DNA from: Acetobacter estunensis
Lineage (GTDB): Bacteria; Pseudomonadota; Alphaproteobacteria; Acetobacterales; Acetobacteraceae
Direction of reading: 5' to 3'
Assembly (NCBI RefSeq): GCF_019083805.1
Contig: NZ_JAHRDV010000005.1
Coordinates: 231,364 to 295,363 of the forward strand
Length of the DNA stretch: 64,000 bases
Both the position numbers and the translations under genes were made by a program. Shown one piece after another: positions 1 through 8,057 of the stretch. The stretch's first letter is position 1, and the number at the start of each line of letters is the position of its first letter. The notes beneath the pieces are model-generated. The model was not told where the DNA came from and made no database searches. It saw only the letters and a program-made list of their open reading frames with translations.

Positions 1-1393
1 GTAGTCCGTTGAGCGCCGCGATCAGAAGCAGGAACGGATTTTCAGGAAGGTGATCCAGCGCGTCGGACAGCATGTCACGGGCTTGCGGCAGCACGGCCGG
101 ATCGTTGCGGCTGGTCAGCGCAAAAGCACGCAGGCCAAGTTCGAGGGGCGAGAGTTCATGGGCCGGGCGACTGGCGGCGTTGCGGGCTTCGGCCATGGCA
201 ATACGCCAGGCAATTTCCGTGACGAGGAAAGCCCCGATCACGTCGGCATTGTCAGCCGTGATTGTGAATCGTTCGGCCCAGATGATGAGATTGTCCCGAC
301 GCTGGTCCGTCACACGCACCACCAGCCGGACAGAGGGGAAAGGCGTCTTGCCCGTAGGCGGGGTGGTGGGTCTGATCTTCAGTTCGATCTGGTAGTCATG
401 AGTGTGATGCGGCCCGCCCTGCTCCTCGGATTCCTTGGGAGAGGGCGGAAACAGGGCAAGAAAACCGAATCGCGCGAGGCCGGCGGTTGCCTGATCGAAC
501 ACCGACTCCACCAGTGGGAACAGAGGTGTCCCCCGGTCGGGAAACGTAAAGGCGATGCTGGCGATATCTCGCGCAGCGGGAAGGGGGGTGGTCGTTGATG
601 CTCTTGCCGTCGGAGGCGCGTCCATGTCGTGGGCAAGCGTATTGGCCAGATGCCGTACTTCGGAAATGACCGCCATGGTGGCGGCGCTCGGTTCAGCGTG
701 CAGGCTGTCGCGGAAGGTGGTGAGACACTGTTCCGCCGTCAGTAGGGCTGTGCTGCTGTCGTTGCGGCGTGCCAGTTCCCGCAGGAGAGTGCGCCATCCC
801 GTCTCGTTCAGGCGATCGACGTGCAGGAGCCGGTTGGCGGCGGTCAGGCGCTGGTCGGGGTCCGAGAGAGTGCTCTGGGCCTGCTCGAGAGTGGAAATCA
901 GATGGTGACGCAGGCGGTCGCGCTGATGTGCCAACCATTCGTCCAGAGCCGGATCGACGCCGTCCAAATCCGACAGCAGCAGGGTATCGGTTTCGGGCAG
1001 GCGCAGGATGTTGGACGGGGTGGCGTTGAGGTAACGCTCGGCGTCCACGCTGGTCAGCACGGGTTTGAGCGACAGGGCGTGACGCTGCACATCGAGAATG
1101 TCGGTGCCTAAGGGGCTGAGCGCTTCGGTCAGGCGATGAATTTCCTGCCTCAAAGAGGCGCGGGCCTGTTCCTCGGAACGCATGCTCCACAGAAGTCCCG
1201 CCAGAGCCCTGCGGGTGACGGGGCGGCGATCAGAGAGGGCGAGTATGGCCAGAAGCCCGCGTGTCTTGGCTCCGGTCGGTGTCAGTGTCGTGCCGTCGAG
1301 CATCTGCACGGACATCACGCCCATCAGGTCAAGTCGCAGGATGGAAGCTTCGGCTTTCCGCACTCCCGGTTTGGTATGATCAAACACGCCCAT
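1..1393 (-). CDS. SARP-type regulator (winged helix, BTAD-like, TolB-like region), 3' end outside window
   Basis: Open reading frame running off the left edge, 464 codons visible. Residues about 20–92 read as an OmpR/SARP winged helix, with the typical 'KTRGLLAILAL' and 'LAGLLWSMRSEEQARASLRQ' stretches. A helical BTAD-like region follows to about 235. From about 265 the sequence resembles the TolB-like segment of HilA/CadC-type one-component regulators ('DNLIIWAERFTI'), then TPR-like helices. The ATG at 1393 is preceded by AGGG at a good distance; an in-frame ATG at 1411 is the alternative. It is probably a cytoplasmic DNA-binding activator. It lies next to the Hint protein and the peptide-export genes, so control of that module is an inference from position only. 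Confidence 0.75.
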   Translation of the reverse strand, partial: MGVFDHTKPGVRKAEASILRLDLMGVMSVQMLDGTTLTPTGAKTRGLLAILALSDRRPVTRRALAGLLWSMRSEEQARASLRQEIHRLTEALSPLGTDILDVQRHALSLKPVLTSVDAERYLNATPSNILRLPETDTLLLSDLDGVDPALDEWLAHQRDRLRHHLISTLEQAQSTLSDPDQRLTAANRLLHVDRLNETGWRTLLRELARRNDSSTALLTAEQCLTTFRDSLHAEPSAATMAVISEVRHLANTLAHDMDAPPTARASTTTPLPAARDIASIAFTFPDRGTPLFPLVESVFDQATAGLARFGFLALFPPSPKESEEQGGPHHTHDYQIELKIRPTTPPTGKTPFPSVRLVVRVTDQRRDNLIIWAERFTITADNADVIGAFLVTEIAWRIAMAEARNAASRPAHELSPLELGLRAFALTSRNDPAVLPQARDMLSDALDHLPENPFLLLIAALNGL

Positions 1394-1411
1394 CAATCCC
1401 TGTCTTTCCAT

Positions 1412-1690
1412 TCCGGCTGGCGACGGCCGGTATTCGGGCGCGTCGGGCAACGGTGTGCCGGACTGTGCCAATTGTCTGCTGTGGGCAGAAACGGGCACGG
1501 ATCGGCACGTGAACATGGCGCCAAACGGTTTCATGACCGTGAATATTTCAGGGAGAACATTCCGGCTTCGTCAGGCGGGACCGCGTGTGACGGGAAAAGA
1601 TGTCGTTTTTTGTACGCACAGACGGGAGAATGTGACCATTCGGCGGCTGACCGGACAGGGCTGACACATTTCCGCTCACGGTCCCAAACA
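1412..1690. other. Intergenic stretch upstream of the SARP gene
   Basis: Between the start of the regulator and the terminator of the Hint gene. It should hold the promoter of the minus-strand regulator. I see no convincing coding region: the plus-strand open frames here lack ribosome binding sites and known motifs. Confidence 0.5.
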
Positions 1691-1737
1691 AGAAAAGGGG
1701 AGCCGAAGCCCCCCTTTCTTTCCAGCCCGAAGGCTGG
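1691..1737 (-). terminator. Double-hairpin terminator of the Hint gene
   Basis: Read on the minus strand, the Hint stop codon is followed by a CCAGCC/GGCTGG stem with a TTCG tetraloop (1722–1737). A second GC-rich hairpin (about 1694–1718) also has a CTTCGG-type loop and runs into TTTTCTTG. This is a good rho-independent terminator. Confidence 0.75.
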
Positions 1738-1758
1738 AGATGTCCGATCAATGCGCGA

Positions 1759-3465
1759 TCAGGCGACCTGAGCGCCGCTCTCGGCTGTCTCGACGATGTA
1801 GGGACCGCCTGCCAGCACTTCGATCTCGACCATGCGGGCGAACAGATTGTCGCCGGCAGCGCCCAGATCGAGCACCGCGTTGCCGTCGGTCCAGCGACCC
1901 ACGCCGCCTTCCCATGCCTGCCAGCCCTCAAGAGCCGTATCCGTCAGATGGGTGCTGACGCTGTGGCGGCTGCGACCAGCCGTCACGTTGACGTCGCCCA
2001 CGACCACACCAAGCTGACGACGATCATCGCAGAACGGACCGACCACATCCGCCGGACGTGAGGCGTTGGTGGCGATACGGACGGACGTCACGTCGCCCGG
2101 CACCATGAAGCTGTAGGTGTTGCCAGCGTGACGCACCGGACGGATTTCGCGACCGTTTTCCGTGACCAGACGAATGTTGGTCTCTTCCGTGGTGGTCACC
2201 GGCGCAGCGTCAGAGGCAAGTCCCAGTTCCTCGGCACGGGCAGCCAGACGGTGCCAGATCGGCTCGACCGTCTCGCGATCCGTGGTCAGAGGAGCGGCGG
2301 CGTTGCTTTCCCAGCTCTTGCCGCCGGAAATGGTGATGCCGCCAGCGAAGTGCGGACGCAGTGTGCGCACCACCGAGTTCTCGAACGTGCCGCGGTTGCC
2401 GGTGTCGAGATAGCTCTCGGTGGCCAGACCTTCGGAGACGATCACGCCATGCTGCTCAAGTTCGACATGGTAGAAGTCGTAATCGGTGATGGAACGCTCG
2501 ACCGTGATGGAGCGACCATTGACCAGCATGCGGACCGGCACGAGACGGCCATCGATGAAGATGCTGTGCTCGGATGTCACCAGCAGATCGCGGTGCGGCA
2601 TGTTGTCACCGAACGCGTCCTTGCGGATGCGGACGGGATAGGCGTCGGGGTCGAAATCCAGCGCCGCGACATCGGCGTGCGAACGACCGAGCCATGCCAG
2701 CGGACGATAGACTGTCTCACCGTTTTCGATCACCGCGATCTCGTCGCCCTCGACCAGAGTCTCCACCAGCTTTTCGCCAGCGCGCGTCAGGATGTGGGTG
2801 CCAGCAAGAAAGCAGCCCTCGATCTGACAGGGATCGTTCGGATTGGTGTGGATTGACTGACTGCCGCAGCCAGCCGTTACAGCAACAGGGACACCAATAT
2901 AGCCGACGCCGTTATTAGCATGCGGATTGGCTGGGGTCGCTACTGTTGGGATGGAGTTGTCTTTTGTAATGATGAGCGTGGAACTGGACGTATAGCTGCC
3001 CGGGATTCCCATGTTGTTGCTGTAACCGCCGGGAATGTTCTGGGCGCAGATCGCGGAATTGGAGCCAAAGTTCGTGATAATGGCATTCTGCAACGCGGGG
3101 TATGTGTAATACTGGTCGCCACCTGCGGAAATGTCTTCGCCGGGCAGATTGGCTTCATAGACCCACTTACCACTGGTGTTCTCCAGCGTAAGGGTGGAAC
3201 CACTGGTTCCCATGTCGATCTTACCTGCCACATGAGCGTTGGTGTCGATGGTCAAGTGTGCGCCGTTGACGTCGATGCCACCTGTGGAATTCTGCGCGTT
3301 GTCTTCCTTAATGACGGCCGTGCCGACGGTCGCATTGTCCGGCAGCACGTAATACTTGCCACTCTCCAGCGTGATGGTGCCGGAATTGGAAGCAAGGACG
3401 TAAGGATCGGTTTCGGTGCCGGCACCGCCGGTTGTGGCCGCATACTGAGTTGTCGTGGTGACCAT
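1759..3465 (-). CDS. Hint (Hedgehog/intein-type) domain protein, probable surface or secreted autoprocessing protein
   Basis: 568 residues from the ATG at 3465, which has AAGGA nine bases upstream; the frame extends to 3537 without a good ribosome binding site. Residues 1 to about 215 are Gly/Thr/Ser/Asn-rich with repeating short beta-strand patterns, as in beta-helix passenger regions. The Hint domain starts at Cys218 ('GCFLAGTHILTRAGEKLVE') and keeps the TxxH-like block 'LLVTSEHSIFIDG' (His300). The stretch 'FYHVELEQHGVIVSEGLATES' region is typical of the bacterial Hint_2 family. No classical signal peptide or canonical double-glycine leader is visible. Hint domains catalyse N–S acyl shift and self-cleavage; whether this one cleaves, and how it leaves the cell, is unknown. 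It is divergent from the peptide-export genes. Confidence 0.8.
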   Translation of the reverse strand: MVTTTTQYAATTGGAGTETDPYVLASNSGTITLESGKYYVLPDNATVGTAVIKEDNAQNSTGGIDVNGAHLTIDTNAHVAGKIDMGTSGSTLTLENTSGKWVYEANLPGEDISAGGDQYYTYPALQNAIITNFGSNSAICAQNIPGGYSNNMGIPGSYTSSSTLIITKDNSIPTVATPANPHANNGVGYIGVPVAVTAGCGSQSIHTNPNDPCQIEGCFLAGTHILTRAGEKLVETLVEGDEIAVIENGETVYRPLAWLGRSHADVAALDFDPDAYPVRIRKDAFGDNMPHRDLLVTSEHSIFIDGRLVPVRMLVNGRSITVERSITDYDFYHVELEQHGVIVSEGLATESYLDTGNRGTFENSVVRTLRPHFAGGITISGGKSWESNAAAPLTTDRETVEPIWHRLAARAEELGLASDAAPVTTTEETNIRLVTENGREIRPVRHAGNTYSFMVPGDVTSVRIATNASRPADVVGPFCDDRRQLGVVVGDVNVTAGRSRHSVSTHLTDTALEGWQAWEGGVGRWTDGNAVLDLGAAGDNLFARMVEIEVLAGGPYIVETAESGAQVA

Positions 3466-3859
3466 GATCTCGAGTCCTTCTTCTTGCCTCCAGACGTGGA
3501 GGTTGCTGAAGGATTGTTTAACGACCTGAAAAGCCATCCGTCAACGAAATAAAACGTAAAAGTTTGTTTTTTTCAAACAATTTTGTTGATTTCTAGCGGC
3601 AGACATTGTGAAAAGGCTGAGCACAGCAAGGAAAAATATTAAAATAATGTTTGTGCTGGGCTGGAAATCAAAGCGCGACAGTTAAGTTATTGAAGCTTCG
3701 TTAGCAATATTATCTCTGGAATGAACGTTGAAAAAATATTAACAAAGCCTTGCCTGGATGTCGGCAGCAGCCGCATTCGATCAAGGCGGTCCACTCTGTC
3801 ATCAGCTTTCCAAGGAGGCAGGTGGGCCGACAAGTCCTGTTATATGGAGTCTGATAGAA
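3466..3859. promoter_or_regulatory. AT-rich divergent control region between the Hint and leader-peptide genes
   Basis: 394 bp, markedly more AT-rich than the genes on either side. It contains an exact 11-bp repeat AAAAATATTAA at 3632–3642 and 3732–3742 (100 bp apart). It also has arms AGCACA (3620–3625) and TGTGCT (3652–3657) around the first copy, GTTTG–T7–CAAAC at 3562–3578, and a GAAGCTTC palindrome near 3692. It must hold promoters for both directions. I could not assign a convincing –35/–10 pair. Confidence 0.5.
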
Positions 3860-4294
3860 ATGCGTGATCTTACCACGACAGAACTCAATGAAGTTTCGGG
3901 CGGTTGCGGTGGCGGCGGTTGGAGCGGCGGTGGCTGTCAGCCGAGCTACAACCCCTGTGGCGGTTACCAGCCGTCTTGGAACAGCTGCGTCAGCAGCGCC
4001 GGAATGATCGCCGCTTATGCCGGTTATCTTGCCGGTGAGTACAATGTGACAGCCGACATCTACAATCATGCCAGTTGCTCGACGATTCAGTCGGCTGTCT
4101 GCAATGTTTATGCCGATGTGAAGGAAGGTTATACTCTGGGTCAGAGTATGACAGTCTGTCAGGCCACTACGCTGCTGAACAATGTTGTGGCTTCCATTCA
4201 CGCCGCAGTGACGTTGAATGGCTGTGGCCAGGTGACGGCAATGAACACGATTACCTTCCCGCCTTCCTCCGGCGGTGGCGGCTTCGGTTCCTGA
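3860..4294 (+). CDS. Double-glycine-leader, cysteine- and glycine-rich secreted protein (bacteriocin-like precursor)
   Basis: 144 residues from the ATG at 3860 (GGAG ten bases upstream); the frame opens earlier, but only this start gives a proper leader. Residues 1–15, 'MRDLTTTELNEVSGG', match the class II leader pattern with Leu at –12, Glu –8, Leu –7, Val –4 and Gly-Gly at –2/–1. Predicted cleavage leaves 129 residues starting at Cys16. The core has a Gly/Trp/Tyr/Pro-rich head, eight cysteines, a central Ala/Val-rich segment that could form helices, and a Gly-rich tail ending 'SSGGGGFGS'. Four disulfides are possible. HlyD and a C39-peptidase ABC exporter follow directly. I do not recognise the family; toxin, signal and surface protein are all open. 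Confidence 0.75.
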   Translation: MRDLTTTELNEVSGGCGGGGWSGGGCQPSYNPCGGYQPSWNSCVSSAGMIAAYAGYLAGEYNVTADIYNHASCSTIQSAVCNVYADVKEGYTLGQSMTVCQATTLLNNVVASIHAAVTLNGCGQVTAMNTITFPPSSGGGGFGS

Positions 4295-4311
4295 TTTTTT
4301 ATCAGAATCGG

Positions 4312-4350
4312 CCCGCGCAGCCTTCGGGATGCGCGGGTGTTCCGTTTTTC
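4312..4350 (+). terminator. Terminator after the leader-peptide gene
   Basis: CCCGCGCA (4312–4319) pairs with TGCGCGGG (4330–4337) across a loop containing TTCG, followed by a T-rich run from 4341. It lies between the cargo gene and the exporter genes, so it would give more cargo mRNA than exporter mRNA by partial read-through. Confidence 0.75.
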
Positions 4351-4416
4351 TTTATTATTGGACACTAACCCTGTAAGGGCACGTTTTCCGCACCTCATGG
4401 GGTTTGCTCGGTCGTA

Positions 4417-5730
4417 ATGTCATCTCTTTACCGTCAGGAAGCGCTGGACGCTCGTCGGCAGGCCTGGCTGGGACAGGTGCAGGCGACCCAGTCTCTTTCG
4501 ATCAGAGTGATCGCGTGGGTTACGCTGATCCTCGTTCTCCTCACCGTCGTTTATCTTCGATTCGGCATCTACACCCGGCGCGTGCACGCCACGGGACTGA
4601 TGCTGCCGCCCACTGGCCTCATCACCATCGATGCAACTGCCGCGGGAATCATCAGTCGGCGCACGGCTGAAGAAGGGCTTCACGTTCACAAAGGGCAACC
4701 GCTTTTCGTGATCGACCTTGAGGCGCGCACATTGGCGGGCGCCACGCAGGAACAGGTTCTTGCCCAACTCCATCGTCAGAAAGAGTTGTTGGAACGCCAG
4801 AAGGAAATCCGCATCGCGGACGCTCCGGTGGAAAAGCAGTCACTGGTCAATCAGATCCGCAATCTCGATCAGCAGCATCGCCTGACGGCTTTGCAGCTTT
4901 CTCACGATGCGCAGGTTCTCCCCGTTGTGGAAGCGGCCGTCAATCGGATGCGCAACGCCCAGAGCGCCCACCTCGTGACAGAGACGCAGTTTCAGAGCCA
5001 GCTCTACACCTACGCTCAACTGCTGAGCAGTCACGCGCAGTTTCTGCAGAATTACACCGATACCGAAGGCAAGATCGCGGACAACACGTCCAAGCTCATG
5101 CGCTATGACCGTCAGACGGCGCACGATATCAACGAGCTGGATCGGCAGATTTCCGATGTCGATAAGCAGATCGATGAGAGCGAAAGCCACCGTGAGATCG
5201 TCATCACCGCGCCGGAAGATGGCGTTCTGACCGCTGTGCGTGGCAATCTGGGGCAGCAGGTGTCCACCGGCGCACCGCTTGTCACGCTGCTGCCCACCGG
5301 TCGCACGCTGGATGCGGAACTCTATGTCAGCAGCGCTTCCATCGGCTTTCTGCGTGAAGGCGAACCGGTTCTTCTGCGTTACGCCGCCTTCCCCTACCAG
5401 CGTTTCGGCTTGGCCCGGGGGCATGTGACCGAGATCACCCGCGCGCCACTCACCGCCACGGACCCGACGCAGGCGTCCCAACAGGCAAACGGGCAGGGAA
5501 GCCGCGACAAGAAAGACGGAGGCGGTGGCAACGACATCTACCGTATCCGCGTGAAGCCGGATCTCCCCTATGTGATGGCGTATGGGGTGAAAAAACCGCT
5601 GGAGGCCGGCATGGCGGTCGAGGCGGATATCGCCATCGATTCCCGCCGACTCTATCAATGGATACTGGACCCTGTGATCAGCATGCATGACAGCCTGACG
5701 AACGTCAGCAGCGGGATTACGGGCCAATGA
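4417..5730 (+). CDS. HlyD/CvaA-type periplasmic adaptor (membrane fusion protein)
   Basis: 437 residues. A short cytoplasmic N-terminus precedes one membrane segment at about residues 27–48 ('VIAWVTLILVLLTVVYLRF'), a lipoyl-like beta domain, long alpha-helical hairpins rich in Gln/Glu/Arg (about 110–270) and the second lipoyl half ('DGVLTAVRGNLGQQVSTGAP'). This is the usual architecture linking an inner-membrane ABC exporter to a TolC-like pore. A Gly/Lys/Asp-rich insertion sits near residue 360. The stop overlaps the start of the ABC gene by four bases (ATGA), so the two are translationally coupled. The ribosome binding site at 4417 is weak. No TolC homologue lies in the window. Confidence 0.88.
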   Translation: MSSLYRQEALDARRQAWLGQVQATQSLSIRVIAWVTLILVLLTVVYLRFGIYTRRVHATGLMLPPTGLITIDATAAGIISRRTAEEGLHVHKGQPLFVIDLEARTLAGATQEQVLAQLHRQKELLERQKEIRIADAPVEKQSLVNQIRNLDQQHRLTALQLSHDAQVLPVVEAAVNRMRNAQSAHLVTETQFQSQLYTYAQLLSSHAQFLQNYTDTEGKIADNTSKLMRYDRQTAHDINELDRQISDVDKQIDESESHREIVITAPEDGVLTAVRGNLGQQVSTGAPLVTLLPTGRTLDAELYVSSASIGFLREGEPVLLRYAAFPYQRFGLARGHVTEITRAPLTATDPTQASQQANGQGSRDKKDGGGGNDIYRIRVKPDLPYVMAYGVKKPLEAGMAVEADIAIDSRRLYQWILDPVISMHDSLTNVSSGITGQ

Positions 5731-7970
5731 AGGATCCGTTCGCGGCGCTCCAGTTCGGTTTCGGCAAGCGCGTTCCGGTCATTTTGCAGGTTGAGGCCGC
5801 CGAGTGCGGACTGGCCTGCATTGCCATGGTCATGGGCTATTACGGCCACCGGATCGACCTCGCGACCATGCGCCGCCGCTACTCCGTTTCCATTCAGGGC
5901 GTGACGCTGCGCAGTCTGGTGCAGATCGCGGACCAGCTTGGTTTTTCCACCCGCGCCGTGCGGCTGGAACTGGAAGATCTGACCAACCTTCGCAAGCCCT
6001 GCATCCTTCACTGGGGCATGAACCACTTTGTGGTGCTGGTGGACGTCAAGGGCGACAAGGTCATTATCAATGACCCGGGCGTGGGGCGCCGGACACTCTC
6101 CATGGAGGAGGTGTCGCGCGAGTTCACGGGCGTTGCGTTGGAAATCACCCCCAATGAGGGCTTCGAACGCAAGGACGAGCGCGAGACCATTCGCCTGCGC
6201 GACCTGTTCCGCCATGTGGTGGGTCTGCGCGGCGCACTGATGGGGCTGTTCTTCCTTTCGCTGGGGCTGGAAGTCATCGCGTTGATGTCGCCGATGGTCT
6301 CGCAGGTCGTGATCGATGAGGTGATTGTCACCGCCGACCATGACCTGCTCAAGACCATCACCTTCGGGCTGGCGTTGCTGCTGCTGCTCCAGATGTTCAT
6401 CGGCTCGGTGCGGACCTGGGCTGTGACGCTGTTCAGCACGCGCGTCGGACTGGAGTGGAGCACCAGCCTGTTCGATCATCTCACACGCCTGCCGCTGGAT
6501 TATTTCGCCAAGCGGCATGTGGGCGATGTGCTCTCGCGTTTCGGTTCGCTCGGCTCCATCCAGCAGGCCATGACGACCGACATGGTGCAGACCGTCATGG
6601 ACGGCCTCATGGGCGTGGGCATGGGCATCATGCTCTTCGTCTATGGCGGCTGGCTCGGTCTTGTGGCGTGCGTGGCACTGCTTCTCGACATTCTGCTGCG
6701 GTTGGTGACGTACAGTACTTACCGCGAAGCGTCCGAAGAACAGATTGTTGTCAGTGCCAAGCAGCAGAGTCACTTCATCGAGACGCTGCGCGGCATGGCG
6801 AGCGTCAAGTTGCTCGGTCTGCGTGAACGCCGCCGCTCGACGTGGCTCAACATCGTCATCGACAGCATCAACATCAAGCTGCGCCTGCAACGATTCGATC
6901 TGATCTATGGCCGTCTGGGCGATTTCATCTTCGGGGCCGATCGCCTCATCATGATGGTACTGGGCGCGACGCAGGTGATGGATGGCTCCATGTCGGTCGG
7001 TATGCTGGTGGCGTTCCTGTCCTACAAGGATCAGTTCGCCGGACGTGTCGGATCGCTGGTCAGCACCGGATTCAAGCTGCGGATGCTCAACATCCAGAGC
7101 GATCGTCTGGCCGATATCGTCATGACCGAACCTGAGCCGATCTCGCCCGGAATCGTTCATGAAGCGCACGGTACACCGGCAGGACTGGCCTGCCGTGGCG
7201 TGTCGGTGCGTTATGCCGCGCAGGAGCCATGGATTTTCCGCAATCTGGACCTCGATGTTCCCGCCGGTAGCAGTGTCGCCATCGTGGGGCCTTCGGGCTG
7301 CGGCAAGACGACATTGCTCAAATCCATGATGGGTCTGCACCCGCTCGATGACGGCAATATCTACATGGACGGCATCGACATTGCCGTGATGTCGCTGGAA
7401 GCCTACCGCGAGCGGATTGCGGGCGTGTTGCAGGATGATGGCCTGTTTTCCGGTTCCATTGCCGACAATATCAGCGGTTTTTCCGATCATCCCGATCAGG
7501 CCCTGATCGAGCAATGCGCACAGCGTGCTGCCATCTTCGACGACATCAAGCGCATGCCCATGGGGTTCGAGACGCTGGTGGGCGACATGGGTGACGCGCT
7601 CTCCGGTGGACAGAAGCAGCGCGTGATTCTTGCCCGTGCGCTCTACAAGCAGCCGCAGATCCTGTTTCTCGATGAGGCCACCAGCCATCTGGATGAATAC
7701 ACGGAATCGCTCGTGGCCCAGTCGCTGCGGGACATGAACGTGACCCGCGTCATGGTGGCGCACCGTCCGGCGACGATTGCGCATGCGGACTACATCTATT
7801 CGTTTGAGAAGGGCGGCGAGCTGGTGCTGCGCAAGGCGCCCCCTCAGCCGGTAACGCCTGCACCAGCGGCGGCTCCGGAAACACCGCCCACCTCCTCTCC
7901 GGCGGCGGGGACCGGCACGTATGGCATGACCTACGGCTTCGGCGGCGGTTGGCCCAACACACCGCAGTAA
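5727..7970 (+). CDS. Peptidase-containing ABC transporter (C39 peptidase, PCAT type)
   Basis: 747 residues. The N-terminal C39 cysteine peptidase has Gln21, Cys27 ('QVEAAECGLACIAMVMGYYG'), His100 ('HWGMNHFVVL') and Asp116 ('INDPGVG') all in place, so leader cleavage after Gly-Gly should be active. Then come six transmembrane helices (about 165–440) and the nucleotide-binding domain: Walker A 'GPSGCGKTTLL' near 520, signature 'LSGGQKQR' near 626, Walker B 'ILFLDEAT' near 645 and an H-loop 'MVAHRPAT'. It exports the product of the leader-peptide gene at 3860, by inference from order and leader type. The last 45 residues form an unusual Pro/Ala-rich tail ending in a Gly/Trp/Tyr-rich patch. Confidence 0.92.
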   Translation: MKDPFAALQFGFGKRVPVILQVEAAECGLACIAMVMGYYGHRIDLATMRRRYSVSIQGVTLRSLVQIADQLGFSTRAVRLELEDLTNLRKPCILHWGMNHFVVLVDVKGDKVIINDPGVGRRTLSMEEVSREFTGVALEITPNEGFERKDERETIRLRDLFRHVVGLRGALMGLFFLSLGLEVIALMSPMVSQVVIDEVIVTADHDLLKTITFGLALLLLLQMFIGSVRTWAVTLFSTRVGLEWSTSLFDHLTRLPLDYFAKRHVGDVLSRFGSLGSIQQAMTTDMVQTVMDGLMGVGMGIMLFVYGGWLGLVACVALLLDILLRLVTYSTYREASEEQIVVSAKQQSHFIETLRGMASVKLLGLRERRRSTWLNIVIDSINIKLRLQRFDLIYGRLGDFIFGADRLIMMVLGATQVMDGSMSVGMLVAFLSYKDQFAGRVGSLVSTGFKLRMLNIQSDRLADIVMTEPEPISPGIVHEAHGTPAGLACRGVSVRYAAQEPWIFRNLDLDVPAGSSVAIVGPSGCGKTTLLKSMMGLHPLDDGNIYMDGIDIAVMSLEAYRERIAGVLQDDGLFSGSIADNISGFSDHPDQALIEQCAQRAAIFDDIKRMPMGFETLVGDMGDALSGGQKQRVILARALYKQPQILFLDEATSHLDEYTESLVAQSLRDMNVTRVMVAHRPATIAHADYIYSFEKGGELVLRKAPPQPVTPAPAAAPETPPTSSPAAGTGTYGMTYGFGGGWPNTPQ

Positions 7971-8057
7971 AGCCGGGCTTAAATCGACAGGACGTGTCTG
8001 CCAGCCACTGCCGGCATTGGGTGCGTTCGCCGCGTTGCGGTATGACACTTTTCTCGC

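Noticed and set aside
1455..1664. Plus-strand frame of 69 codons between the SARP and Hint genes
   Set aside because: No ribosome binding site, no motif, and composition typical of non-coding DNA.
3721..3867. 48-codon frame overlapping the start of the leader-peptide gene
   Set aside because: Weak ribosome binding site and no leader or motif; the frame at 3860 has the canonical double-glycine leader.
5655..8048. Long minus-strand open frame opposite the ABC exporter
   Set aside because: A shadow of the GC-rich coding strand: His/Arg/Gln-rich composition with no motif, while the plus strand encodes a clear C39-ABC transporter. The same applies to the long frames opposite yhaN, lon, nuo, coaX and rnj.
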